In this document: positions 18,294 to 25,755 of the stretch, piece by piece
How the letters are laid out: each line of letters begins with the position of its first letter
Position numbering within the stretch: the first letter of the stretch is position 1
DNA from: Peptococcaceae bacterium BICA1-7
GTDB lineage: Bacteria > Bacillota > Desulfotomaculia > Desulfotomaculales > Desulfocucumaceae
Reading direction: 5' to 3'
Assembly: GCA_000802095.1 (NCBI GenBank)
Contig: JUEB01000001.1
Span: 124,001 to 188,000, forward strand
DNA length: 64,000 nucleotides
Program-made: the position numbers and the translations under genes
The notes under the pieces: model-generated
Told to the model about the DNA's origin: nothing
What the model saw: only the letters and a program-made list of their open reading frames with translations
The model's database searches: none

Positions 18294-19625
18294 TTAATAA
18301 TTGGTTAGGTACTCATCAATTTCCCAGCTGTGGACCGTAGACTGGTACCTCTCCCACTCATCCTCCTTGGTAGCGGTAAACCTCCTGTAAATCCTCTCCC
18401 CCAGGGCTCCCCTCACCACCGAATCCCGGGAAAGAGCTATGAGCGCCCCCTCAAGGTTGCGGGGAAGGCCCTCCCTTCTGATCAGTTCCCTCAGCTCACC
18501 GTTCCCGGGTGGCATGTCATCGAGGGGCTCCGGGGCCGAAAGGCCGCGGCTGATACCGTCCAGGCCCGCGCAAAGGCAGGCCGCCAGGGCAAGGTACGGG
18601 TTACTGGAGGGATCCGGGCTCCTGATCACTATTCTGGTGCCCTCCCCCCTCTCGGCGGGAACCCTGATCATGGTGCTCCTGTTTTGCCGGGACCAGGCCG
18701 CCAGGACCGGGGCAGTGCCTCCTGCCATAAGCCTCTTGTAGCTGTTGACAGTGGGATTGGCCACCGCGGTAATGGCTGCGGCGTGATCCAGTATCCCCCC
18801 CATATAGCTGTGGGCAAGGCCGCTCAGCTGATACTGATCCCCTGCTCCGTCAAAGGCGTTTTGCCCTTTTTGGTAAATAGAAAGGTGGAGGTTTATACCT
18901 GACCCATTGCAGCCCCCCAGGGGGCGGGGCATAAAGGAGGCATGCAGTCCGTGCCTCTGGGCTATTGTCCTGACTACAAATTTAAAGGTGGTGATACTGT
19001 CGGCCATGGAAAGTACCGCATCTTCCTTGAGATATATTTCATGCTGGCCCGGCCCTATCTCGTGAAACGAGGTGGCCACATCAAAACCCATCTCCTGCAG
19101 TGTCAAAACCATGTCGCGCCGGGCGTTCTCCCCCCTGTCCACCGGGGTAAGGTCGCAGTAGCCGGCCTGGTCCTGGGTACTGGAGGTGGGCCGTCCCTGC
19201 TGGTCAACATGGAAAAGATAAAACTCTATTTCGGCCCCTGCCTTTACCTCCAGATCTCTGGCCGAATACTCCTCCAGAACCCTTTTCAGCGCTACCCTGG
19301 GGCAGCCCTCAAAGGAATTCCCATCGGGGTTGGCTATGTCGCAGATAAGCCTGGCCACGGCACCCTCTCTGGGCCGCCAGGGGAACACTACAAAAGTGGA
19401 AGGGTCGGGCACCAGATATATGTCTGACTCCCTGCTGCCCACAAACCCCTCGATGGCAGAGCTGTCAAACATAATCCTGCCTTCCAGAGCATTATGCAGT
19501 TCTTCCACCGTTACCGCTATGTTTTTTAAAAAGCCGGGTATACTGGTAAACTGAAGCCTTATGAACTTAACATTCTGATCCCTGACCCGGTCAAGAACGT
19601 CTTCCCTGCTGAAGGTTTTAATCAT
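18294..19625 (-). CDS. Divergent glutamine synthetase homologue
   Basis: The 443-residue frame aligns end to end with the two normal copies, but several active-site motifs differ: FDSSAIEGF for [19 protein letters not shown] for [21 protein letters not shown] for [12 protein letters not shown], and GSGINLHLS for GSGMHLNQS, which replaces the conserved metal-ligand histidine by asparagine. The arginine motif NRSTMIRVP and the C-terminal RSPDPSSNPYLA are kept. It may ligate another substrate, act as a regulatory or decoy subunit, or be a weak enzyme. GGAGGTG lies 3 bases before the ATG. It sits at the head of the glutamate-synthase block and has its own terminator leader. Confidence 0.85.
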   Translation of the reverse strand: MIKTFSREDVLDRVRDQNVKFIRLQFTSIPGFLKNIAVTVEELHNALEGRIMFDSSAIEGFVGSRESDIYLVPDPSTFVVFPWRPREGAVARLICDIANPDGNSFEGCPRVALKRVLEEYSARDLEVKAGAEIEFYLFHVDQQGRPTSSTQDQAGYCDLTPVDRGENARRDMVLTLQEMGFDVATSFHEIGPGQHEIYLKEDAVLSMADSITTFKFVVRTIAQRHGLHASFMPRPLGGCNGSGINLHLSIYQKGQNAFDGAGDQYQLSGLAHSYMGGILDHAAAITAVANPTVNSYKRLMAGGTAPVLAAWSRQNRSTMIRVPAERGEGTRIVIRSPDPSSNPYLALAACLCAGLDGISRGLSAPEPLDDMPPGNGELRELIRREGLPRNLEGALIALSRDSVVRGALGERIYRRFTATKEDEWERYQSTVHSWEIDEYLTNY

Positions 19626-19640
19626 TTACACCTCCAAAAC

Positions 19641-19722
19641 AAAAAAAGCCCCACACAGGCCTTTTTTTAAAAAAGCCTGCGCAGGACTCCATTGCCCTGA
19701 GATATTATACAAGAAAGAGTAT
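19641..19722 (-). promoter_or_regulatory. Leader of divergent glnA homologue: ANTAR-like hairpin and terminator
   Basis: A 6-bp stem with a hexaloop (CAGGGC-AATGGA-GTCCTG, 19682-19699) carries A1 and G4, and its 3' arm opens a long terminator (19641-19687) ending CTTTTTTT. The expected P1 is not clear: upstream there is only TATAC-(8 bases)-GTATA at 19705-19722, overlapping a TATAAT box at 19704-19709. The leader is thus a partial match to the two-hairpin motif. Confidence 0.55.
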
Positions 19723-19884
19723 ACACCTGTGGCTGCCCGAAATCAATATTATATCTGTAAAAATACTGTATACATGAAAACTTGCAGGCGTGCTGTCTAA
19801 AAAAGGCGAAAGCCAGAATTCAGAAGCCGGAATGCCTGAACAATTCTGGCTTTATGCCTTTGCAGCAACTTTTTTAAGGTTCTG

Positions 19885-20478
19885 TCAGCGTGTTCTTCCC
19901 GGCAGAGGCTGGCATCTTTTTATATAATCCATGGCCACCCTGTAAAGAGGCACGCACTGGTCCATGCTTATTTTCTGAAGGTATTTGTAGGCCTCCTTCT
20001 CGGACATCTTTTTTCTTTCCATCAGAAGTCCCTTGGCCTTTTCTATAATCTTCCTGTTCTCCAACTCCCGGCGCACTTCTACCAGTTCCTTTTCCAATTT
20101 AAGGGCACGCTCGAAATTGGCCAGGGCTGTTTCTATAACCGGAAGCACAATGCCCTCCTGGAGAGGTTTGAGGAAAACCCCGTATACTCCCGGCAGGCGG
20201 ACATACTCTTCTATATCTCCCTCGGTCTGTGGAACAATTACCACCACCGGAGCCACCCGGTGCTCGTAAATTATGCCGGTTAGCCCTATACCCTCGCTCC
20301 CGGGGATGTAGGGGTCCATAACGATCACCTGGGGATCGGACTGAAATATGATCTGCAGCGCTCCCCTGGCATCGGAAGCCTCCCCTACCACATGGTAATC
20401 GGCGTGGCGAAAAGCTTCTTTTAAACAGCGGCGATAGGCAGCGTCAGCATCAACAATGACTATTCGGGTTCCGAACAT
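19885..20478 (-). CDS. ANTAR-domain response regulator, second
   Basis: A 197-residue paralogue of the regulator at 9.5 kb: receiver domain (IVIVDADAAYRRCL, phospho-acceptor in VIVMDPYIPG, KPLQE) and C-terminal ANTAR domain (ENRKIIEKAKGLLMERKKMSEKEAYKYLQKISMDQCVPLYRVAMDYI). The receiver signature is again DAD rather than DD. It would bind two-hairpin RNA leaders like those upstream of the glutamine and glutamate synthase genes. AGGGGTG lies 7 bases before the ATG. Two ANTAR proteins with slightly different receivers, and leaders with either A or G at loop position 1, leave room for some target preference, which is speculation. Confidence 0.9.
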   Translation of the reverse strand: MFGTRIVIVDADAAYRRCLKEAFRHADYHVVGEASDARGALQIIFQSDPQVIVMDPYIPGSEGIGLTGIIYEHRVAPVVVIVPQTEGDIEEYVRLPGVYGVFLKPLQEGIVLPVIETALANFERALKLEKELVEVRRELENRKIIEKAKGLLMERKKMSEKEAYKYLQKISMDQCVPLYRVAMDYIKRCQPLPGRTR

Positions 20479-20672
20479 CCCGCCGCACCCCTGACAAAGT
20501 TGTATTTTACACGAATAATTTTAACACGGCAGGACCTGTTATCCTACCCTAAAATACGCTTATACTGCTATTCCTATACGGCCGGAATACAGAATTCGGA
20601 AGCCAGAAGTCAGAATGGTTTGGGCATTCCTTACATTTTGTTTCTCTGATGGTGTCTATACCGTATAAATAT

Positions 20673-21839
20673 TCAGGCCTTGAGGGGAAGGGTGACGGTA
20701 AATTCGCTGCCCGCACCGGGCTGGCTCCTGACACTAACACTTCCGCCGTGCCTCTCAATAATCTTTTTAACGATGGAAAGGCCTATGCCGGCCCCCCCCA
20801 CGTTAAGGGACAAATAGTTGTCCACCCGGTAAAACTGATCAAAAATACGCTCCTGCTCCTCCACCGGAATACCTATGCCGGTGTCCCGGACCACAACTAC
20901 GGCACGGCTGTCAGATATCCCGGCGGCAATATCCACAGTTCCTTTTTCTGTATATTTAAGGGCATTGCTCATCAGATTGGCAAAGGCCTGGTGGAGCCTG
21001 TGCCCATCGCCGAAAACAAGAATACCGCCGGGTATGCTGGCGCTTACGGCAAGCTGCTTCCTTGACGCCTCGGCGCTGCAGCTTCCAGCCACCTGCAGAA
21101 GCAGTGACGACAGGTCGACATCCCTGAGGACAAAAGAATACTCGGTGGCCTCATAGCGGGCAAAATCGAGGAGGTCATCCAGTATTCTTTTAAAGCGATC
21201 CCCTTCCTCCAGGGCGCTGTCCAGGAACTCCCTCTGAAGCTGGTTTATTTCACCGGTGTCCCCTGAAAGAACCAGCTCAATGAAGCCCTGCATGATGGTA
21301 AGCGGGTTTTTCAGCTCATGGGTTACTCCTGAAAGGAAGCGTGACTTTATCTCCGCCAGCTTCTGTTTTTCAGTGATATCACGGAAAACCTCCACCCCTC
21401 CTATAACCACCCCGTCATCCCCGAACAGGGGCGCTACGCTGACCTCAGCGGCCACCCTGGTGCCATCACTGCGCCTGGCTCTCACCACTACGGGACTTTC
21501 CCCCGGAACTCCTTTTTCCATTGACTGGTGAAGGGGGCAGAGGCTGCTGTCGCACAAAGAATTACCGTTCATGTCCACATGGTTCAATATATCATCGGAG
21601 CACTTTCTACCCAGCACCTCACCGGCGGTGTAGCCGGTTATTCTCTCACAGGCAGGATTCCAGAACACAATCCGTCTTTCCCTGTCCGTCATATATACAC
21701 CGTCATATACACTTAAAAGGGTTCGTTTGAAATTTTCCGAGTGGCTTAAAAAACTGTCTTCCAGAAAGCCGCTGCCAGACACCTTTATCAGCACCTCCTG
21801 CCCCCCGTCACACCCCGGAATTATATGTCGGATGTCCAC
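20673..21839 (-). CDS. PAS-domain sensor histidine kinase
   Basis: A cytoplasmic kinase of about 388 residues: an N-terminal PAS domain (VYDGVYMTDRERRIVFWNPACERITGYTAGEVLGRKC, with a C-terminal FRDITEKQKL), the phospho-acceptor H box SGVTHELKNPLTIM, and the ATP-binding N, G1 and G2 boxes (NLMSNALKYT, VRDTGIGIP, GGAGIGLSIVKKIIERHGG). No membrane segment is visible. The PAS domain contains CSDDIL and CDSSLCPLHQS, a cysteine pattern that could bind a metal or sense redox state. The GTG at 21839 has AAAGGA 8 bases upstream; the ATG at 21848 overlaps that site. It is the nearest kinase to both ANTAR regulators and is transcribed in the same direction, so it is a reasonable partner. Confidence 0.88.
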   Translation of the reverse strand: MDIRHIIPGCDGGQEVLIKVSGSGFLEDSFLSHSENFKRTLLSVYDGVYMTDRERRIVFWNPACERITGYTAGEVLGRKCSDDILNHVDMNGNSLCDSSLCPLHQSMEKGVPGESPVVVRARRSDGTRVAAEVSVAPLFGDDGVVIGGVEVFRDITEKQKLAEIKSRFLSGVTHELKNPLTIMQGFIELVLSGDTGEINQLQREFLDSALEEGDRFKRILDDLLDFARYEATEYSFVLRDVDLSSLLLQVAGSCSAEASRKQLAVSASIPGGILVFGDGHRLHQAFANLMSNALKYTEKGTVDIAAGISDSRAVVVVRDTGIGIPVEEQERIFDQFYRVDNYLSLNVGGAGIGLSIVKKIIERHGGSVSVRSQPGAGSEFTVTLPLKA

Positions 21840-22047
21840 AATAAACATCCTTTGATGCTAAACGGTAACACAATATTACTTTTTTGTCACTAGTTTTTTA
21901 ACCGGTTAAACCGACCCCCATAGCCTTCAGCTAAAGTATGTCAATACGAAGGCGACCGGCATATATTGATAGGACCTGAGCTGCTATAAAGCTTAAAACC
22001 AAAGGGCGCCTGGAGCAGGCTGCCCTATTTAAGGGGGTTATGGACTG

Positions 22048-22325
22048 ATGGGCATGGGAAGGCTGAAGAAGGTTTTCCCCGGGGGAAACACCAGTAAGGG
22101 CTTTCATTCCTTTTACGACTACATTATCGAGCCGGATGCCACCAGGATATTTGTAATCAAGGGGGGTCCGGGGGTAGGCAAGTCAACTTTTATGAGAAAA
22201 ATTGGGGAAACTATGCTTAGCAGGGGCTACGATGTTGAATTCCACTGCTGCTCCTCGGACAACGGGTCACTGGACGGGGTGATGATTCCGGCCATCAGGG
22301 TAGCACTCCTGGACGGAACCGCCCC
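22048..22325 (+). pseudogene. P-loop ATPase gene split by insertion (5' part)
   Basis: The first 92 or so codons encode an ATPase of the PRK06851 type: MGRLKKVFPGGNTSKGFHSFYDYII, a Walker A loop GGPGVGKST, and FHCCSSDNGSLDGV followed by VALLDGTAP, after which the family sequence stops abruptly. From there the frame runs for another 70 codons antisense to the recombinase gene and is meaningless. AGGGGGT precedes the ATG. The rest of this gene is not found elsewhere in the window. Excision of the element would be expected to restore the frame. Confidence 0.8.
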
Positions 22326-23961
22326 CCAGAGTGCGGTTCCCATTGTCAAATTGATAAACGCTGTTCACAGGGCCGCTGATACCGGGAAATATACCGGGAA
22401 TCCGGCCCTTGATAATAATGTTCCGGCCCTCCACAATAACCTTGTCCACCAGCAAGCGTATCACATATTGCTTCTCCTCGAAAGTCAATTCTTCCAGCCG
22501 GCCTGCAAATTCATCCACCGCTTCCCGTAAAGCCTGCTGCTCTTCTTCCATAAGCTGCTGGCGGCGGGACTCTCCGTTTAATTCCTCCAGACGTTTTTCC
22601 ATCCTGCCAATTCTATCTTTAATTCCAAGCAGTATCCTGTCGGCTTCTTCTTCCGGTATGGTGCCTTTCTGGTAACCTCTAATAATCCTGGCCCGTTCTG
22701 TGCTGGCTTCTTCCATCAATCGCCCCACTGTCATGATTTCATCATTTATTGATTTCAAATTATCACCCAGGCCCTGGTCCTTCAGCTCCTCCGCAAGCAC
22801 CTTCGGGTCGGCCAGCCATCCGGCAACTTTATCCCAGACAATATTTTCTACCCGCTCAGCCGGCACATTAGAGGATGCGCATCGGTCAACGCCAGTAATG
22901 CCGGGACTTTTGGCCGTGCAGACATAGTACCTGTAATACTCCAAATGATCCTTAACTTTACCTTTTTTCCTTATCCTGTTGCCATGCATGGTATGCCCGC
23001 AGCCAGGAACACCGCACTGCACCATTCCGCTTAACATGTATTGCTCAATCGCCTTGCCCGGCCTCACCCGCCTGGCATCCCTCAGACGGTATTGAACTTC
23101 ATCCCAGGTCTGACGATCGATTATCGGCGGCACCTGAGTGGAGCACCAATCTTCCCGGGGACGTTTCTTTCGGGAAATCTTTTCTTCCTGGGGACGGTAA
23201 CGGTTATTTTTAACTCCAGTAGAGTCCTCCACCCGCAGGTGCAGGACACCGGTATAGGTTTCATTAGTGAGTATACGCCGCACTGTAGCCCTGTGCCACA
23301 GGGCTTCTTTATCTTTGTTCTTAGGCTCTCGCGGGGGCGGTATGCCCATGTCGTTCAGCCTGCGGGCCACCGCATAAGGTCCCACATATTGGCCAGGCCC
23401 GGCCTCCAGCACCCAGGAATACATCATGCGTAACACCCGGGCATCTTCTTCATTTATTATAAGAATATCCTTCTCTTTATCAAAACTGTATCCATAAAGT
23501 CTGGGGTTGTGGGTTAACAGACCCTTTTCGGCTTTTTTCCTTTTACCGTCATTAGTCCTCATCAGTATCTTAGCCTTTTCAAACTCGGCAATGGACCCTC
23601 TGAGCTGATAAAAAAGCTTACCGTCCGGTGTGTTTTTCCACTCAAAATTAATAAAATCTATTTTAACCTTTGCCTTCTCTACCTTTTCTGTAATGACCAG
23701 CTGATTCATTAGAGAACGGGCCAGCCGGTCAGGATCATAACATATGAAATAATCCACACCCCCCTGTTTTAGCCGATCCAGAACCATCATAAGCTCCGGC
23801 CGGTTAAGAATTTCGCCCGTAACGTCATCATGATAAACTTCCACTCTGCCACAGCCCAGCTCCCTGGCCCGCTGACGGCATTTTTCCTCCTGAACTTCGA
23901 GGCTGTATCCTTCCCGGGCCTGGTCCTCCGTGCTGACACGTATATAAATAACGGCAAGCAA
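22267..23961 (-). CDS. Large serine recombinase (resolvase/invertase family integrase)
   Basis: A 564-residue site-specific recombinase: N-terminal catalytic domain with the serine nucleophile in YIRVSTEDQ (residue 10) and the YDPDRLARS arginine motif, a recombinase domain (GYSFDKE...VARRLNDMGIPPP), a zinc-ribbon (CGVPGCGHTMHGN, later VCTAKSP and RCASSNVPAERVE), and a long coiled coil (about 420-500). It integrates and excises the element. TTG start with GGGGGTG 5 bases upstream. The last 20 or so codons are antisense host ATPase sequence across the junction, so the C-terminus differs between the integrated and excised states. Confidence 0.9.
   Translation of the reverse strand: MLAVIYIRVSTEDQAREGYSLEVQEEKCRQRARELGCGRVEVYHDDVTGEILNRPELMMVLDRLKQGGVDYFICYDPDRLARSLMNQLVITEKVEKAKVKIDFINFEWKNTPDGKLFYQLRGSIAEFEKAKILMRTNDGKRKKAEKGLLTHNPRLYGYSFDKEKDILIINEEDARVLRMMYSWVLEAGPGQYVGPYAVARRLNDMGIPPPREPKNKDKEALWHRATVRRILTNETYTGVLHLRVEDSTGVKNNRYRPQEEKISRKKRPREDWCSTQVPPIIDRQTWDEVQYRLRDARRVRPGKAIEQYMLSGMVQCGVPGCGHTMHGNRIRKKGKVKDHLEYYRYYVCTAKSPGITGVDRCASSNVPAERVENIVWDKVAGWLADPKVLAEELKDQGLGDNLKSINDEIMTVGRLMEEASTERARIIRGYQKGTIPEEEADRILLGIKDRIGRMEKRLEELNGESRRQQLMEEEQQALREAVDEFAGRLEELTFEEKQYVIRLLVDKVIVEGRNIIIKGRIPGIFPGISGPVNSVYQFDNGNRTLGGGSVQECYPDGRNHHPVQ
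22310..22345. other. Putative attachment site (attL) of the serine-recombinase element
   Basis: The host ATPase homology ends at about 22325 and the recombinase's own family sequence ends near the same place. Around the junction lies an imperfect dyad, GGAACCGC (22315-22322) and GCGGTTCC (22333-22340), as expected for a serine-recombinase half-site pair. Confidence 0.5.
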
Positions 23962-23980
23962 GAAAACACCCCCTGCCTGA

Positions 23981-24151
23981 TTAACAGTTTATTTTTCCAG
24001 ATGGTGGGGTATTTTTCCTTCCGGCCAGACATGAGAGAACATACTTGGCAGCCTGCCTCAAGGCCCTTTCCTGCTGACCTGGTGTACCAACGCTTTCAAC
24101 AGTTACCCGCCAGCTTTCTTTCTTGTTTCGGTCTTTTACGCGCTTTTTCAA
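23981..24151 (-). CDS. 56-residue basic protein upstream of the recombinase
   Basis: A short frame beginning with TTG at 24151 and ending TAA at 23981, with GGGGGTG 5 bases upstream of the start, exactly the same start signal as the recombinase 20 bases further on. The product begins LKKRVKDRNKKESWRVTVES and ends SGKINC; it is strongly basic at the N-terminus and has a helix VGTPGQQERALRQAAKYVLSCL. Family unknown. Position suggests a recombination directionality factor or a small partner of the integrase, which is inference. Confidence 0.6.
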   Translation of the reverse strand: MKKRVKDRNKKESWRVTVESVGTPGQQERALRQAAKYVLSCLAGRKNTPPSGKINC

Positions 24152-24211
24152 GGCGTCACCCCCCTAATAGCCTATGCAGCCGCAGCTTTGTCCTATAGGT
24201 AAAATGGCAAA

Positions 24212-24247
24212 CAAAAAGCCCTGGGTATTTAACCCAAGACTTCCAAC
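24212..24247 (-). terminator. Weak terminator after the 4-TM protein gene
   Basis: Minus-strand CTTGGGT-TAAAT-ACCCAGG followed by GCTTTTTG, just downstream of the stop at 24276. Confidence 0.55.
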
Positions 24248-24275
24248 GCTCCCTCATAAGATATTAAATTGATTG

Positions 24276-24713
24276 TTATTTTTCCTTATCAAAACAAGAT
24301 AGTAGCACGTAACCGGCTACAACCCCGCAAATAATTTGCGGAGTCCACGACTGAGTAAGAAGTTGAGTCTTAATGGGTAAAAATTTTGAGATTGGCGAGA
24401 AAAATAATACAGGGATTATTGCCGTATATAGTGTTGGCGCGCCGATAGCGGCAAGCATTACCCAGTCCAGCTTCCACGAACCTGGTTTTCTTGTTTTATT
24501 GAGGACGCCGGGCAGAGCAAGAAGAGACCCCATGACCACAGGGAAAAATGATTGAAATATCATTAGAGGGTAGGAATTATAATCATTTAATATAAATAGC
24601 TTAAAATATCTTTCCCAATCCATGGCCTTAACCAAAATTGTAATGAAAACTACTATGTATAGAAAATAACCAATTAACCGCTTAATATTTTTGCTTGCCA
24701 CAAAAACCTCCAT
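24276..24713 (-). CDS. Hypothetical membrane protein with about four transmembrane segments
   Basis: The 145-residue product has four hydrophobic stretches (IGYFLYIVVFITILV, YPLMIFQSFFPVVMGSLLALPG, WVMLAAIGAPTLYTAIIPVLFF, IICGVVAGYVLLS) separated by short charged loops, and ends in a soluble CFDKEK tail. I do not recognise the family. The DNA is more AT-rich than the flanking operons. It is monocistronic between the recombinase unit and the amidoligase operon. Real start may be at the second ATG-like codon; the ribosome site is weak. Confidence 0.6.
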   Translation of the reverse strand: MEVFVASKNIKRLIGYFLYIVVFITILVKAMDWERYFKLFILNDYNSYPLMIFQSFFPVVMGSLLALPGVLNKTRKPGSWKLDWVMLAAIGAPTLYTAIIPVLFFSPISKFLPIKTQLLTQSWTPQIICGVVAGYVLLSCFDKEK

Positions 24714-24783
24714 TTTCCGTTTATTTTCTTTATACTAACATGTTTACCTATTTATGTCAGTTAAATTTTACATCATATCTTTC

Positions 24784-25485
24784 TTATATAAGTCTTTTGC
24801 AAACCCACCACTGTTCCACAATCTTTTCTTCCCGGAGGTTTATGTACCTTATCCTTATCCTTTTGCTTTTGCCCGGGCTAACTCCCAAGAATCCTTCAGT
24901 CACCGGAGCGAAGGCGGCGCACCGCCTACCTTCACCGGATTCGCGGCCTTCCAGACGGTATGGAGAGCAGAAAAGCTCTTTGCTGTCATACTGCCTGCAC
25001 AGCCCGCACTGCTGGCTTTCACCGCCGCTTTGCCCGATTTCTTCCCAGGCCGGGTGCAGCCTGAAGGCATGGCTGTCTTCCCGCTCGTACAGCGTTATAA
25101 CGCCAGCCTCATGAAGCGACAGGAGAAACACCCTGTCGTCGCTGGCCCAAAGTGTCACCGGAGGGACATCATTAAACCAGTCTTCGGGAACCTCCTCTTC
25201 CCCTTCTTCCGTGGGTGTGGCGGTATTATCAAATATTATGTTTGCATCATCCCTGACCATTGCTTTCTTGCCTTCCATGGCCAGCACCAGGGCCTGCGCC
25301 CGGAGATATTGCACCCGCATGTGCCAGGCTGTTCTTTCATCGTCCACATCTATATAGTCAAGTCCCAGCAGCAGGGCTGCCGCCCCGGGGATGGAGTCGG
25401 CTTCCCCCAGCCTGCCGTCAGGCAATTGCGCCAGTAGCGGCATAACAGGCTTTTCGTCCACATCGAGATATTTGCATTGCATCAT
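24784..25485 (-). CDS. Hypothetical protein, last gene of amidoligase operon
   Basis: A 233-residue soluble protein of unknown family. The N-terminal part is acidic (DVDEKPVMPLLAQLPDGRLGEADSIPGAAALLLGLDYIDVDDERTA), and the C-terminal third has a cysteine cluster (QCGLCRQYDSKELFCSPYRL, then RRCAAFAPV) that could bind zinc or a cluster. It overlaps the preceding small helix-turn-helix gene by 4 bases (ATGA), with GGAGG 9 bases before the start, so it is translated from the same mRNA as the amidoligase genes. Its role is likely tied to that operon. Confidence 0.7.
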   Translation of the reverse strand: MMQCKYLDVDEKPVMPLLAQLPDGRLGEADSIPGAAALLLGLDYIDVDDERTAWHMRVQYLRAQALVLAMEGKKAMVRDDANIIFDNTATPTEEGEEEVPEDWFNDVPPVTLWASDDRVFLLSLHEAGVITLYEREDSHAFRLHPAWEEIGQSGGESQQCGLCRQYDSKELFCSPYRLEGRESGEGRRCAAFAPVTEGFLGVSPGKSKRIRIRYINLREEKIVEQWWVCKRLI

Positions 25486-25691
25486 TTATGGTTTCCTCCT
25501 TCCGGCTCCGGGCCGAAGACCCTTTCCATGCCGTCAAGGCTTATCAGCCATATACTTCCGGACTTTCTTATTTCATGAGTCTTGAACCTTTTCCGCTCTA
25601 TAGCCTTCCTGACTGTCGCCCCGTCAGCCAGCTTCCACCTGGCCGCAGCTTCATTCAGGGTTAAAACCCTTCTTAAATCAATCTCTGTCAT
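25482..25691 (-). CDS. Small helix-turn-helix (excisionase-like) protein
   Basis: Sixty-nine residues: LTLNEAAARWKLADGATVRKAIERKRFKTHEIRKSGSIWLISLDGMERVFG. The layout (helix-turn-helix, then a basic wing and a tryptophan strand) resembles MerR/excisionase-type winged helix domains. It could be a regulator of the operon in which it lies or a DNA-binding accessory factor. It sits between the amidoligase gene and the cysteine-rich gene, overlapping the latter by 4 bases. A 64-bp spacer with the direct motif TGTCACGACATAGTGTC separates it from the amidoligase gene. Confidence 0.65.
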   Translation of the reverse strand: MTEIDLRRVLTLNEAAARWKLADGATVRKAIERKRFKTHEIRKSGSIWLISLDGMERVFGPEPEGGNHK

Positions 25692-25755
25692 TTGTCCCGA
25701 CCTCGTGACATATATTTTACTGTATTATACTTATGTCACGACATAGTGTCAAGAT

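Noticed and set aside
22326-22530. Coding continuation of the ATPase frame
   Set aside because: It is antisense to the recombinase gene and has no family similarity.
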